Source: Cryphonectria parasitica EP155
Taxonomy: Eukaryota > Ascomycota > Sordariomycetes > Diaporthales > Cryphonectriaceae
DNA length: 64,000 nucleotides
Direction of reading: 5' to 3'
NCBI RefSeq assembly: GCF_011745365.1
Contig: NW_024468912.1
Location: forward strand, 1,116,001-1,180,000
Shown: positions 54,828-64,000 of the stretch, one piece after another
Position numbering within the stretch: position 1 is the stretch's first letter
How the letters are laid out: each line of letters starts with the position of its first letter
Notes under the pieces: model-generated
What the model was told of the DNA's origin: nothing
Seen by the model: the letters and a program-made list of their open reading frames with translations, nothing else
Databases searched by the model: none
Position numbers and translations under genes: made by a program

Positions 54828-55868
54828 ATGGATTTCGTAACAAAGATCAAGGACGCAGTCGTCCCCGACGCCAACACTATCCCACAGACCCAGTCCGCGG
54901 AGCCAGAGAATGAAATCCCAGGCGCATTCCCCGACGCCGACGACGAGACGCTTGGTCGCCAGCTGGAAGGCGACAACACCGACACCACAGAGACAACGCA
55001 GGGCCACACGGACCAAGACTCAGCCGTGGATGTCGACGAGAGGTCTCCATTGAAGGGCCGCGACACAGCTCTGCCTGACAGTGCACCTGTCGCGCCAGCT
55101 TCAGGCGCGGTGGGAGACGTCAACACGAGCAGCGACTCCGGTTCCCACTTCAATGTCGGGACTGGGAGCAGTGCTGATGGTATGACCTCGATTGAGGAAG
55201 TCAAGCCACACCACCTAGGCAACGAAGGCAAGGTCCTGGGTGCTACAGGTTCTTCAGAGGTTGGAACTGGCAGCGGGAGCAGCGGTGCCCTGGCTCCAGC
55301 GAGGGACACCAGGTCGCAAGACCCGAGCGAAGAATATGGCAACAGCGCTCCCGCCGCGGCAGTCGAGCCGACCAGCTCTGCGCATGAGGGCGGCTCCTCA
55401 GCAGCCGGCCTTGGTGATTCCGCCCTGGAAAGCGCTCGGCCCCAGGCGCAGCAGGAGGACAACACTGGCTTTGCAGCAGGCACGGGTGGCGGCACACACG
55501 AAAGGGTCCTCGAGGCTGCTTCCGACCTGAACAGAGGCGCACCTCAGCCACCAAGAGACGCAGAGCCTGAGGCGGCGGCGGCGCTGGCAGAAACAGCAGC
55601 AAGGTTCAGCGGCGGCATTCACAATGGCGTTTCGGGGGCTGGGTCTGACGACCCGCTCGGTGAGCGGAGTGGCAGCCCACACGAGCGCTCGACGCAGTAC
55701 CGGAAGGGTGATGTACAAAATGTGATTTCTGGTGTCAGCCAGTCTGGTCTGGGCCAGGGTGGTATTCATAATGGCGTCGTGGGCCTTGGGTCGCAGGAAG
55801 AAGAGGCCATTCGTCGGCATAGTCTGGATAATCAGGGGCAGAAGGAGGAAGGGGAGGCACAATTATAA
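54828..55868 (+). CDS. Intrinsically disordered Gly/Ser/Ala-rich protein
   Basis: Unrecognised fungal protein, 346 aa, single exon. The start MDFVTKIKDAVVPDA is the only helix-forming part. The rest is rich in Gly, Ser, Ala, Asp, Glu and Thr and should be unstructured and hydrophilic, as in stress-protective (LEA-like) or scaffold proteins. A motif repeats near the C-terminus: SGGIHNGVSGAGS and QGGIHNGVVGLGS, with a related NVISGVSQSGLG between them. There are no cysteines, signal peptide or membrane helix. The ATG at 54828 follows an A/T-rich leader with a (CA)10 run. Composition gives strong coding bias (GC-rich third positions), and the frame is long enough to be real. No function can be assigned. 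Confidence 0.75.
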   Translation: MDFVTKIKDAVVPDANTIPQTQSAEPENEIPGAFPDADDETLGRQLEGDNTDTTETTQGHTDQDSAVDVDERSPLKGRDTALPDSAPVAPASGAVGDVNTSSDSGSHFNVGTGSSADGMTSIEEVKPHHLGNEGKVLGATGSSEVGTGSGSSGALAPARDTRSQDPSEEYGNSAPAAAVEPTSSAHEGGSSAAGLGDSALESARPQAQQEDNTGFAAGTGGGTHERVLEAASDLNRGAPQPPRDAEPEAAAALAETAARFSGGIHNGVSGAGSDDPLGERSGSPHERSTQYRKGDVQNVISGVSQSGLGQGGIHNGVVGLGSQEEEAIRRHSLDNQGQKEEGEAQL

Positions 55869-56274
55869 GGGGTCACGTTAAGGCCAGAGTTGAGTGAAGT
55901 ATTGATGACGATTTTCTTTGAAACATATTTCTGCTAGTAGCATAGCGATTGATACATAGTTCAAGGACAAGGATCATATTCCCATTACCAATTTCTTATG
56001 CTTGTTTATTGTCACCTGTGCTCACGGCATCATGACCAGTGTGAAAAAGCATCATAGGTAACGGCCAGCCGAAGAGACAGGCAGAGGCAGGTCATACACA
56101 GTTTCTTGAATTAAATGTGAGAAGCACATGTTTGCTGTCACCGTTCCATCGGTGTAAATCCACGCAATCAATGTCTGTTCCATTCCAAGATTCATTAAAG
56201 TGATATAATCATATCAAAGCCGAGCCAAAACGCCGCGCCGCTGTGCCCAAGTCTCCACGTCAAGTGGGCTTGAA
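55869..56274. other. Intergenic, no gene seen
   Basis: Between convergent genes; nothing seen. Confidence 0.5.
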
Positions 56275-57858
56275 TTATTTGGACTTACCACCCTTCTTCT
56301 TCTCACCTCCTTTCTTGTCGTCCTTCTTGGATTCTTGCTTGTCGTCTCCCTTGTCAGAATCGTCACCGCCTTCATCCTTCGACTCATCCTTGCCCTCATC
56401 CTTACCCTCATCCTTACCCTCGTCCTTGCCCTCGTCCTTGCCCTCGTTCTTGCTCTCACCCTCACCATCTTCCTTAGACTCATCTTTGCCCTCGTCTTTG
56501 GAGTCATCCTTGGAGTCGTCATCTGGCTCGTCCTTTCCATCATCTTTAAATGCTTTGCTGTCATCCTTCTTGCCCTTCTTGTCGCCACCCTTTGGCTTCT
56601 TAGCCTCCTCCTTCTTGGCCTTCTCCTCTTCTTTCTTCTTCTTCTTCTCTTCCTCGGCCTTCTGCTTGTGGATCCTCTCCTTCTCCTCCGCCTCCTTCTT
56701 CTGCCACTCGTGCTGGGCCAGGACGTCAGGCCCCTCTTTGTGGAACTTCTCCCGCAGACCCGTCAGGCGTGGCTTGTCGGCGCCCACCTTCTCGCGACCA
56801 ATCAGGCTAATGAGGAGCGCTGACCCGACGATGAAGGTCAGGACGAACCGGTAGGTCCCGTACCATGGGGGCGCCCAGCCCCGAGTTGCCGCGCGCGTGT
56901 CGGCAAAGTACATGAATGTGAAGGCGGCAAACTGTGCGGTCAGAGCGAACTGCACGGGGAGCATGACGGTGGGCCAGGCGATGGCGGGTGCTATGACGCC
57001 CAAGCCGTAACGGTACTTGGATCGGGCTGCGTTGGGTGTTTTCTCGGCGTACTCAAGACCCTGGGGAAGATAAACATGTTAGAGCCCTGTGTTGAGGTGG
57101 TCTGAGGCAAATGCTTCTCAAAAAGTTTTGGTATATCTTGACAAGGGTCTATGACTTACCCAGTGGATAGCACCGAGGAACGAGATGATTACCGCACCAT
57201 AGCCGACCTGGAGAGGTTCCAGCAGGTGAAGGTAATGGGCGGCCTGCTCGTGGCTTATCATGATGTGGTTCAGAAACTGCGACTGCGAGGGCCATTCCGT
57301 ATTCATATCCCAGCTGCAGTAGACAGTCGCCAAGGACGTCGCAAAGTAGGGTATGGTGCCCGCGAAGCCTAGCCTGTAGGACATGGGAGGGACACTTTGG
57401 AGGGCGACAGCTTCGGAAAGGCGGTTCTGGGCAAACAAAGAGCATCGTCAGTGGCCGTGCTTCCCTCAACAATGGATACCGGAAAGCAGACTACATACGA
57501 GATCCCCCTTCAAGCCCTCTGACGCCGAGGCCTCGGCAAGTTTCTCACCAGGCCCCTCAAACTGTCGAACGCTCGACTGGCTCGTAACGTGCTCGGGATC
57601 CTTCTCCAGCTTCTTGTTCGCAACGTCCTTCTCGAACTTCACATCGGGCTCGTTCTTGGCTGCGAACTGGGCCCGCTGTATTAACGGTACGAGCTGTCTT
57701 GAGGGCGAGGACGATGCCGCCCCTGGCACTTTGGGGCGCCACGCCTTAGTGGAGGTGTGCCTTCGGGTCTGCGAGGTCACTGCGGCGCCAATTGGCGTCA
57801 CAGGTCTTGATAGACCTCGTGCCGAAGCTGTCAGGAGTGGTCTCGTGCTTCGAAGCAT
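56275..57858 (-). CDS. DUF3429 mitochondrial inner-membrane protein
   Basis: Mitochondrial membrane protein of the DUF3429 (TMEM69-like) family, 470 aa. Exons are 57858-57499, 57426-57160 and 57060-56275, all phase 0. The N-terminus is a mitochondrial presequence (MLRSTRPLLTASARGLSRPV, no acidic residues). The DUF3429 core spans about 130-300: PPMSYRLGFAGTIPYFATSL, then VGYGAVIISFLGAIHWGLEY across the second splice, YRYGLGVIAPAIAWPTVML, a helix QFALTAQFAAFTFMYFAD and YRFVLTFIVGSALLISLIG. That makes about five hydrophobic helices. The last ~150 residues are an unusual Lys/Glu/Asp-rich tail with a long charged helix (EEEKKKKKEEEKAKKEE) and repeated KDEG units. Function is unknown; fungal homologues are annotated as mitochondrial inner membrane protein 1. 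Confidence 0.88.
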
Positions 57859-58689
57859 CGTGATAGGTTGTGGCGGCCGTCGTCCTGAAGGTTTGGATCG
57901 TGTGGATCACCCTGTGAGGTTTGTTTCAATTGTGGTGATGTCGTGAACCTGAGCCCAGATCGACAATGATGAGAGCCCGGAAAAAGGAAAGGTAGAAGGA
58001 GAAAAGACCAGCAAATCAAGTCTATATGAGCTTCTTCACAGAGCGTCAACATTCATGCACAATGCGGACTCCAGAACGGAGGATTCCCGGTATTCAGGGT
58101 TGAACACAAAAACTTGGAGCTGTTGCTAGCTAAGCCTACTTTCGCTCTCCATGCTTCACATTTCATCACAACCAAGTACCGGAGCTGTTACAACGGAAGT
58201 GACGTCAGGAGGAAAGCGGTACTTTAGTTCGGGGCGTTGGAACTTAGAGGGCCTAAGGGGCCCCCCACAGTTGCGTCATCCCACTGTGGATTTTAGCTCG
58301 GCCCCCCTGAAGACGATCAATGGAGTTTCTTTAGGTAAACTGATCGTCGCTGTAGAGATGGTGATAACTTCGTCCAGGTGGGCCCGGTCGCTCTGACTGT
58401 ATAGGTCATTTACTAGGTCATTTATTTAATAATAAAAATACACGACGCATCCATGATGGGCGAGCTTCACCTCGGGCTCTAGCCTTTGGACTTTCTTGCG
58501 CAGAGGTTTGAGAAGAACGTCAACATTCAGACAAGCATCGCATTCATCATCGCTATGCAGAAAGACAGCTGGCTAAACTAAGAGGGGTATGTAATGCAAG
58601 AAAAAGAAGAAAACAAAGGATGGAAAACCAAAGTGCAAGAAAGATGTGCGAAGAGTCATATATAAGAGCTTGAGAGCCAATGGCGTTCC
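57859..58689. other. Intergenic, no gene seen
   Basis: Promoter of the DUF3429 gene and 3' side of the P450. No coding signal. Confidence 0.5.
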
Positions 58690-60661
58690 TCACAGCTCCC
58701 CCTCAACCTTCTCAATCATCTTCACAAAAAGATCCGACCCCCTGAGAGGGCCATTCAGGCCCAACGACAGAGTCTCATTATCCAGAACAGGAAAAGAGGG
58801 CTTCTCGCTATTCCCTGCAGCTGTTGCACCCGCCAACCTCATGTCAAACCGGCGCAACAAGATCGCAGCAGCGCTGAACACCTCCAGCTTGGCCAGTGTC
58901 CTGCCTGTGCAGTGCGTCTGGCCACCGCCAAATGGCCTGAAAGACGGATGGCGGACGAGGCTCTTGTTGTCGATAAATCTCGTGTGGTCAAAGTCCTGGT
59001 AGGTCGGCCCCCAGACAGCCTCGTTGTGGTGCAGCTGGCGGAACGGTATATAGGCCAGGTTTCCCGGCTGTAGCTCCTTGCCTCCGATCACAGTCGTCTC
59101 GCTGACAAGGCGCATCGTGCCTGCTGCATTCTTGTGGCGGAAGATCTCATGAAAAATTGCATCGAGGACGGGGCAGTCCCTCTTGAAGTGCTTGGTGTTC
59201 AGGTTTCCGTCCTTCCAGGCTGCGTCTGTCTCGCGCTTCACTTCTTGCAGCAGGGCTGGATCATGCATCAAATGTGAGATGAGCCAGAAGAGGGCGTTGT
59301 ACTCATTTGACGTGGCACTGCGGTCGGGAGAAGAAAGTGTCAGTTATGAATCTGTGGTCTGGGTGGGATTGGACTTGGTGGTTGGCTTTATTACTTACGC
59401 CCAGAAGATCATCAAGACGATGGCAGCCCGTGACTGCGTGTCCAAATTCGCAGCCTCCATACCAATCAGCACATTCCTGATCAGAGGGTTCGCACCCTCA
59501 TTCTCGGCCAAAGGCCGCTGGACAAATGTCCGCATTGTCTCCATCATCCTGTCATACGGCTTGCTCACTGATGAGTGGCCAAAGAACCTCGGATACCGCA
59601 TGACAATCTGCCACGCATGGTCATTGAATGCAAGCATATGCGCCACACAGTCAGGGTCGACCTCGTGAAGGTGCGAGCCAAAGATGGACCGCACCGAGGC
59701 CTCGACCATGGCCTGGCGGAGAAAAGGGTACAGCGAGACGGCGCCGTCGGGCCTGGTCGTGTAATGGGCGATTCGGTCCATGCGGATGCTGTCCAGCAGC
59801 GAGTCCCTGAACAGATCGGCCATCTCGTACAGGCTCTGTGGCGTCATCAGGTGTCTTCTGAAGCTGTCACGGATCCAATTGATCAGGGACTTTGGCGGAA
59901 CCCTGGCTGCTGCATCGCCGAGGGGTTGGTTAGGACCGAGGAGGGAGAGGGAATCCCGCTCGCCCGGCTCCGGGGTACGCCAGGCAAGCCTGCTCCCCTC
60001 GTCGGTGACGCCAAAGGCGAGGAGAGTCTCTCGCAGGGTTGAGTCATGGTCAAGGGTGCTGGTCTTGTTGTTGAAGACCTGTGTCACGTCCTCGGGCCGG
60101 GTGATGATGTACAGCTTCCTTCCCGGGAGCTGGATCGAGAAAGGCTCGCGGGTCTGGTCTGTGTGCCTCCTGAAACCAAAATGTCAACGGGGGATCTAGG
60201 TCCGAACCCACGAGGGGAAACGGCACGGGAATGTGGCTGACAAAACTCACAAGCCACGTTCCATAAGCTGCACAGAGCCGAAGAAGAACGAGTAGAGATG
60301 GCCTGTGTCTGTGTCAGTACTTGTGCTATATGCATTTTCTTCTCACAAAAGAACAAAAAGTTGAAGCTGGGTGTTTGATTCGAATTAATTACCTAGAACT
60401 AAATCGTTGAAGTGGAAAGATTAGTTACTCGACATCCTCAACAACACCAAAACCAACCTGCGGGACGTGGGGGAATTTTTTTCTTCTTCTTCTTCTTTCT
60501 TTCAACTTACGCGGCATGTGATACGGGAGTTCCTTCGGCTGCGACGGCCATATAGAATGCTTGGCCGTGAAGGTCCAAAGGTGCCACAGGAAGAACAAGC
60601 TTCCTAATATTAAGGAAGCCTGCCCTGACGGCGGGATCCTGAGGAGGACTTCTAATAGCAT
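58690..60661 (-). CDS. Cytochrome P450 monooxygenase
   Basis: Membrane-anchored heme monooxygenase, 535 aa. Exons are 60661-60511, 60398-60393 (6 nt), 60302-60251, 60169-59399 and 59317-58690. The N-terminus has a signal-anchor helix (ASLILGSLFFLWHLWTF) and the proline-rich hinge PKELPYHMP. The microexon supplies LLG of the conserved PxxxPLLGHLYSF element. Other blocks: QLPGRKLYIITRPEDV, the I-helix end AATSNEYNALFWL, the E-x-x-R motif EIFR (384-387), and the heme-binding FGGGQTHC (ligand C463). The architecture resembles fungal CYP7/CYP8-like P450s such as those annotated as cholesterol 7-alpha- or prostacyclin-synthase-like. No biosynthetic backbone gene lies beside it in this window. The substrate is unknown. 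Confidence 0.9.
60393..60398 (-). other. 6-nt microexon of the P450 gene
   Basis: TTCTAG is bordered by GATTTAG upstream and GTAATT downstream. Joined as C|TTCTAG|GC it codes L-L-G before HLYSFF, matching the P450 hinge. Without it the join would read MPR-H. Confidence 0.7.
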
Positions 60662-63600
60662 AGTATTTGACTGACCTTGCCGTTGTATATGCAGTGTGGT
60701 TTTGGGGTCCAAAGTGGTACTGTAAATAGGTGCAAGGTGGTGTGGTATGTATGGTATGGGGTAATACGAGCATTAAAAAATACTGGAAACCCAAGAGCCT
60801 CTAGTATGTAATTATAAATAAATTATCCAGAATAAAATGACAAAGAGAAGTGTCCGGCTCACACTGCTCGTCTGCACGTCCTCACGCCCGAATCCACCCC
60901 GCCTTGGTCACCAGATACGATGGCCTCACCTCGCAGGAGTGAAAGCTCTCTCTCGCCTCTCGCTCCCTCTTACTCACTCGCCTCCTCCTCCCTCCCAATC
61001 ACTTGCTCCCTCTCGTGGGCACCAGCGCCAGCACCAGCACCAGCACCAGCACCAGCGATCAACGACCAACGACCAACCCTGGTGGTCGGCCCGGGGCGTC
61101 GGGTCTCTCCTGTTGTCCCCCTGCTTGCTCTTTCTGTCCCGAGGTCGTGGCCCCATGGTCCACTTGGCGCAAAGCTAACACTTTTCTATTCCCTGAGGCC
61201 TGGTACCGCTGCACCGGATCCAACCAGGATGGCGCGGATGTCGTCGAAGCTTGCTGCTGTTGGAGCTAAGAGATGCAATGCTACTTCACACCCGCCCCCT
61301 GGGTTCCGTTGTACGGTCCCGTTACCGTATCTTCGGTACGCTTTTCCTCTTGTCACGGCAATCTTGTCTGTCTGTTGGTTTCGCAATCTGCCGTTTGGCT
61401 GACATAAAACCATCAAATCACTCTATCTTTGCCTTCTCTCCTCCTCCTTTTTCTCCAATGTGTATCCATCAACTCGGGGTCCTTGAGAAATTACTCATTT
61501 CCTAGGCTCGATGGCACAAAAAAAAAGAAAAAGAAAAGAAAAGCGGACGTCGGTCCCGCCCTGGCCCAGCCAGACGTGGTAAATTTGCAAAGCCCGAAGA
61601 GTGCCCCAGATGTGGATCTCGGCCGAAAAAAAAGATGGCCTAGAACTGCTACTAAGTAGTACTGATGGGTAAACTAACCCGCTGTCCTCATTTATTTATT
61701 ACTCACAAAACCTTTGTACTACAGAACGTACTGCTTAGTATCAAGCTTCAAGTATAGCCGGCAATCCAAGGCTAACAAATCCAACCGCCCTGCGTGGTGA
61801 CACGTGTTAAGCCCCCTCGCGCAATAATGATCCGGGAAAAACGCCCCTCGCCTCGATCGTTTTGCAAAATGGCGATGGAGGGGAAGCATAAGTAAACCTG
61901 GACATATGGCTCCCCCCTCACTCACCCTTGAGGCTTCCCCCCTCCAGCTGCAACCTGCATGCCTCGAACTTGCAGTCCGCGAATGCAGAGTAACTCTGAC
62001 TAAGCTGTATACGGTTGCGCGCCCCGAACAGCTGGCCTCGAAATGAAAAGGTGATGGAAAATCTGATGCCCGCCGATGCGGTGAAGGGCAACAAATTAGG
62101 AAAGAAACTAAATGAGCCAATGCAAGAATGAACGTTTATGTCGCCCGCGCCTCTTGTCGGCAGGACGCCTGCGCAGCATGCTTGTTAGGGGCATATCTTG
62201 CGTTCTTACATGCATCAGATCATTTGATGCACAATGAAACAATTTGCCCGCCGAGGTTTCTTTTATTCCCTTGCCCATTTTCACGCCGGGGGACCCATTT
62301 GAATGCGTATCGTGACTGGGGTGGGCTTTTCAGATCCCAGTCTCTGGAGCCAATCCCTCCCCCGTTACCCCTCTCTTCACTTACATTGCTTCGGGCCGTA
62401 TCAACACCTCATTCTGGTAATTTGGGCCAGATAAGCACATGTGAGAATAGCTCGACGGCATTCAAGAGTGCGCGCTGCGGCTGAGTTACCAAATTTGTCC
62501 ATGTGCTCCTTTTCCTTCGAGTCCACACATCATACGACTACAGCATGAGTTGGATGTAAGATGCATTTGAAAAAGGGCATCTCGACACGACAAATGCTTG
62601 GATTTGCGCGGCCCACCGCCCCGGGAGGGCTATTGTTGCATTGTATCGGCCTTCTCCTCTGTTATGTCCGTGAATCCCGGGCCGAGCGCCTGCGGGCCTT
62701 TCGTACTGGCTCCATCACCGTGGACCTGGTTGGTCGAAACGGGCTTTCCTCTGCCTGCGTACCTGGGACGGTATCTGCCGTGTTGCAGAAAGAAAAGAAG
62801 AAAAAAGCGCCTTCACTGTCATGAGAGGGATTGTGAATTTTCTGTGGTCAAAGGATTGGTCGCCTACTACTATCTCTCTCTACTTGGCTGCCAGCCAAGG
62901 GCTGCTCAACTCGTGTTCAGGTCATGTCATGCCAACTTAGACCCAATCCCACCAGCCCGCATTGCCTTCATGGATGTACCCTTTTAGATCTTCATCTTTT
63001 TTTCTTTTTCCAACGCGCATGACACTTTTCATGCTATCTGCTGATACAGAGGGAATCCGAGATCATACTATATTGGCCATGATAACTATATTGGAACGAC
63101 TTCCGACGGCAAACATTAACTTCCATGATAATAATATTTTGCAAGGAACATGGTTCTAGCAACATGCAGTCGGCGTCAATAGCCAACTTTTGATAGCGTG
63201 TTCATTGTTACTGGACAGGGAGCGAACTCGCGAACACTATGGTGCAAGCCCTAGTCCGTCTCAGACTTGGCATGGGATCTTGGAAATTGAAACCCCGTCC
63301 ATTCTCTACGATTCTTCCTCGTGAGATCCCCGGTTTCCCTCCTTTCGCATTGACCATCTTCTCAATCTCCACACGACTGGGAAGTGTGTCGAGTAAGTAA
63401 AGCATTGCCAATATGCCTAAGTAATCTTCCGCCATGTTCTTCGCCTGCTACAATCGTCCACTCGACTGCAAAAAACAACATCAATGATTGAAAACTCAAT
63501 ATCCCGTGGACTTGGGCGTTGTTCTAGGCCCAAGGGCAACTCTAGTCTCGTTTCCGGTTTTCATGGAGATGTGCCTAAGACTGGAACTCCTTCTCAGCTT

Positions 63601-64000
63601 GAGCTGAGATCACAAAGCAAAATCTTGGGTTATATATAGAGACTTTCTTCAGCGCGCTAGATCTAAGCTCATAAGTGGATCCAAGCCGCCGCTCTGCTCT
63701 GGGGTTTGTAGCGGTGTGAAGACCAATATTCGATATTACTGACTCACTTGTCCTCTCGATTCAGCTGGAGTCATCTTTACGGTGCAAGTGGCAAGCATTC
63801 GCTCGGCCGAGAAGAACATGGATTGGTGGGTTCTAACTTAATCATGCGCGCATGAACAACCTCCAAGTCTTCACTTGGAAGAGAATTTCATTACCTCATC
63901 GGCTCGTAGCTCAAATAGTGCTGCCATCTCCCAAGTCTACCTGTACTTTATGACGAATACCAACGCGTTCACATGCTTGCCCAGATCGTGAAATCCAGCT
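60662..64000. other. Gene-poor right end
   Basis: About 3.3 kb with no supported gene. A CCAGCA repeat (about 61020-61056) stands in Ser/Ala-like low complexity. A minus-strand frame at 63208-63435 begins MAEDYLGILAMLYLLDTLP; I cannot extend it with splice sites. Other frames are short and overlapping. Confidence 0.45.

Noticed and set aside
63208..63435. 75-aa minus-strand frame near the right edge
   Set aside because: It has a plausible hydrophobic start but no domain, and no splice series that I can extend. Not enough to call a gene.

Overview
The window is nuclear DNA of a filamentous ascomycete (Pezizomycotina, most likely a plant-associated Sordariomycete; this placement is inference). 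Genes are spaced monocistronic units on both strands, with introns of about 45-210 nt that mostly follow GT..AG. The protein families are typical of such fungi: GH35, GH28, spherulin-4/GH135, gEgh16-like, fungal P450, PAC1/LIS1, an XMAP215-type TOG protein and an NTR1-type G-patch protein. I found no rRNA, no tRNA I can defend, no CRISPR array and no intact transposon.

Layout. 0-3.6 kb: the 3' end of a CorA-like membrane protein facing a large protein kinase tail-to-tail. 3.6-8.7 kb: gene-poor, A/T-richer DNA with two tiny spliced genes (4171-4792 and 6268-6672) that are diverged paralogues with the same 48-nt internal exon. 8.7-16.2 kb: mitochondrial D-lactate dehydrogenase, secreted beta-galactosidase and a spherulin-4 protein. 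18.4-23.2 kb: a compact set of small-molecule enzymes (D-2-hydroxyacid dehydrogenase, carboxymuconolactone-decarboxylase-like protein, 3-hydroxyisobutyrate-dehydrogenase-like protein, metallo-beta-lactamase-fold hydrolase). 24.2-24.8 kb: a secreted 12-cysteine protein. 26.5-30.7 kb: G-patch splicing factor and a short-chain dehydrogenase. 31.4-33.1 kb: endopolygalacturonase followed by a broken copy of its own 3' end. 35.1-41.6 kb: two microtubule genes head-to-head about 2 kb apart (TOG protein and LIS1/PAC1). 42.6-48.1 kb: an unknown protein, an aldo-keto reductase and a gelsolin-repeat protein. 50.1-57.9 kb: SnoaL-like protein, gEgh16-like secreted protein, a disordered protein and a DUF3429 inner-membrane protein. 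58.7-60.7 kb: cytochrome P450. 60.7-64 kb: no convincing gene.

How the genes relate. Three to five products are secreted and act on polysaccharide (galactosides, pectin, possibly galactosaminogalactan) or may act at the host surface. The 18-23 kb set could form a small catabolic group for a lactone or hydroxy-acid, but this rests on family membership and proximity only. The most unusual findings are the paralogous mini-gene pair, a 6-nt microexon in the P450, two GC-AG introns, a GH28 3' relic, and a secreted protein built from two copies of a six-cysteine module.
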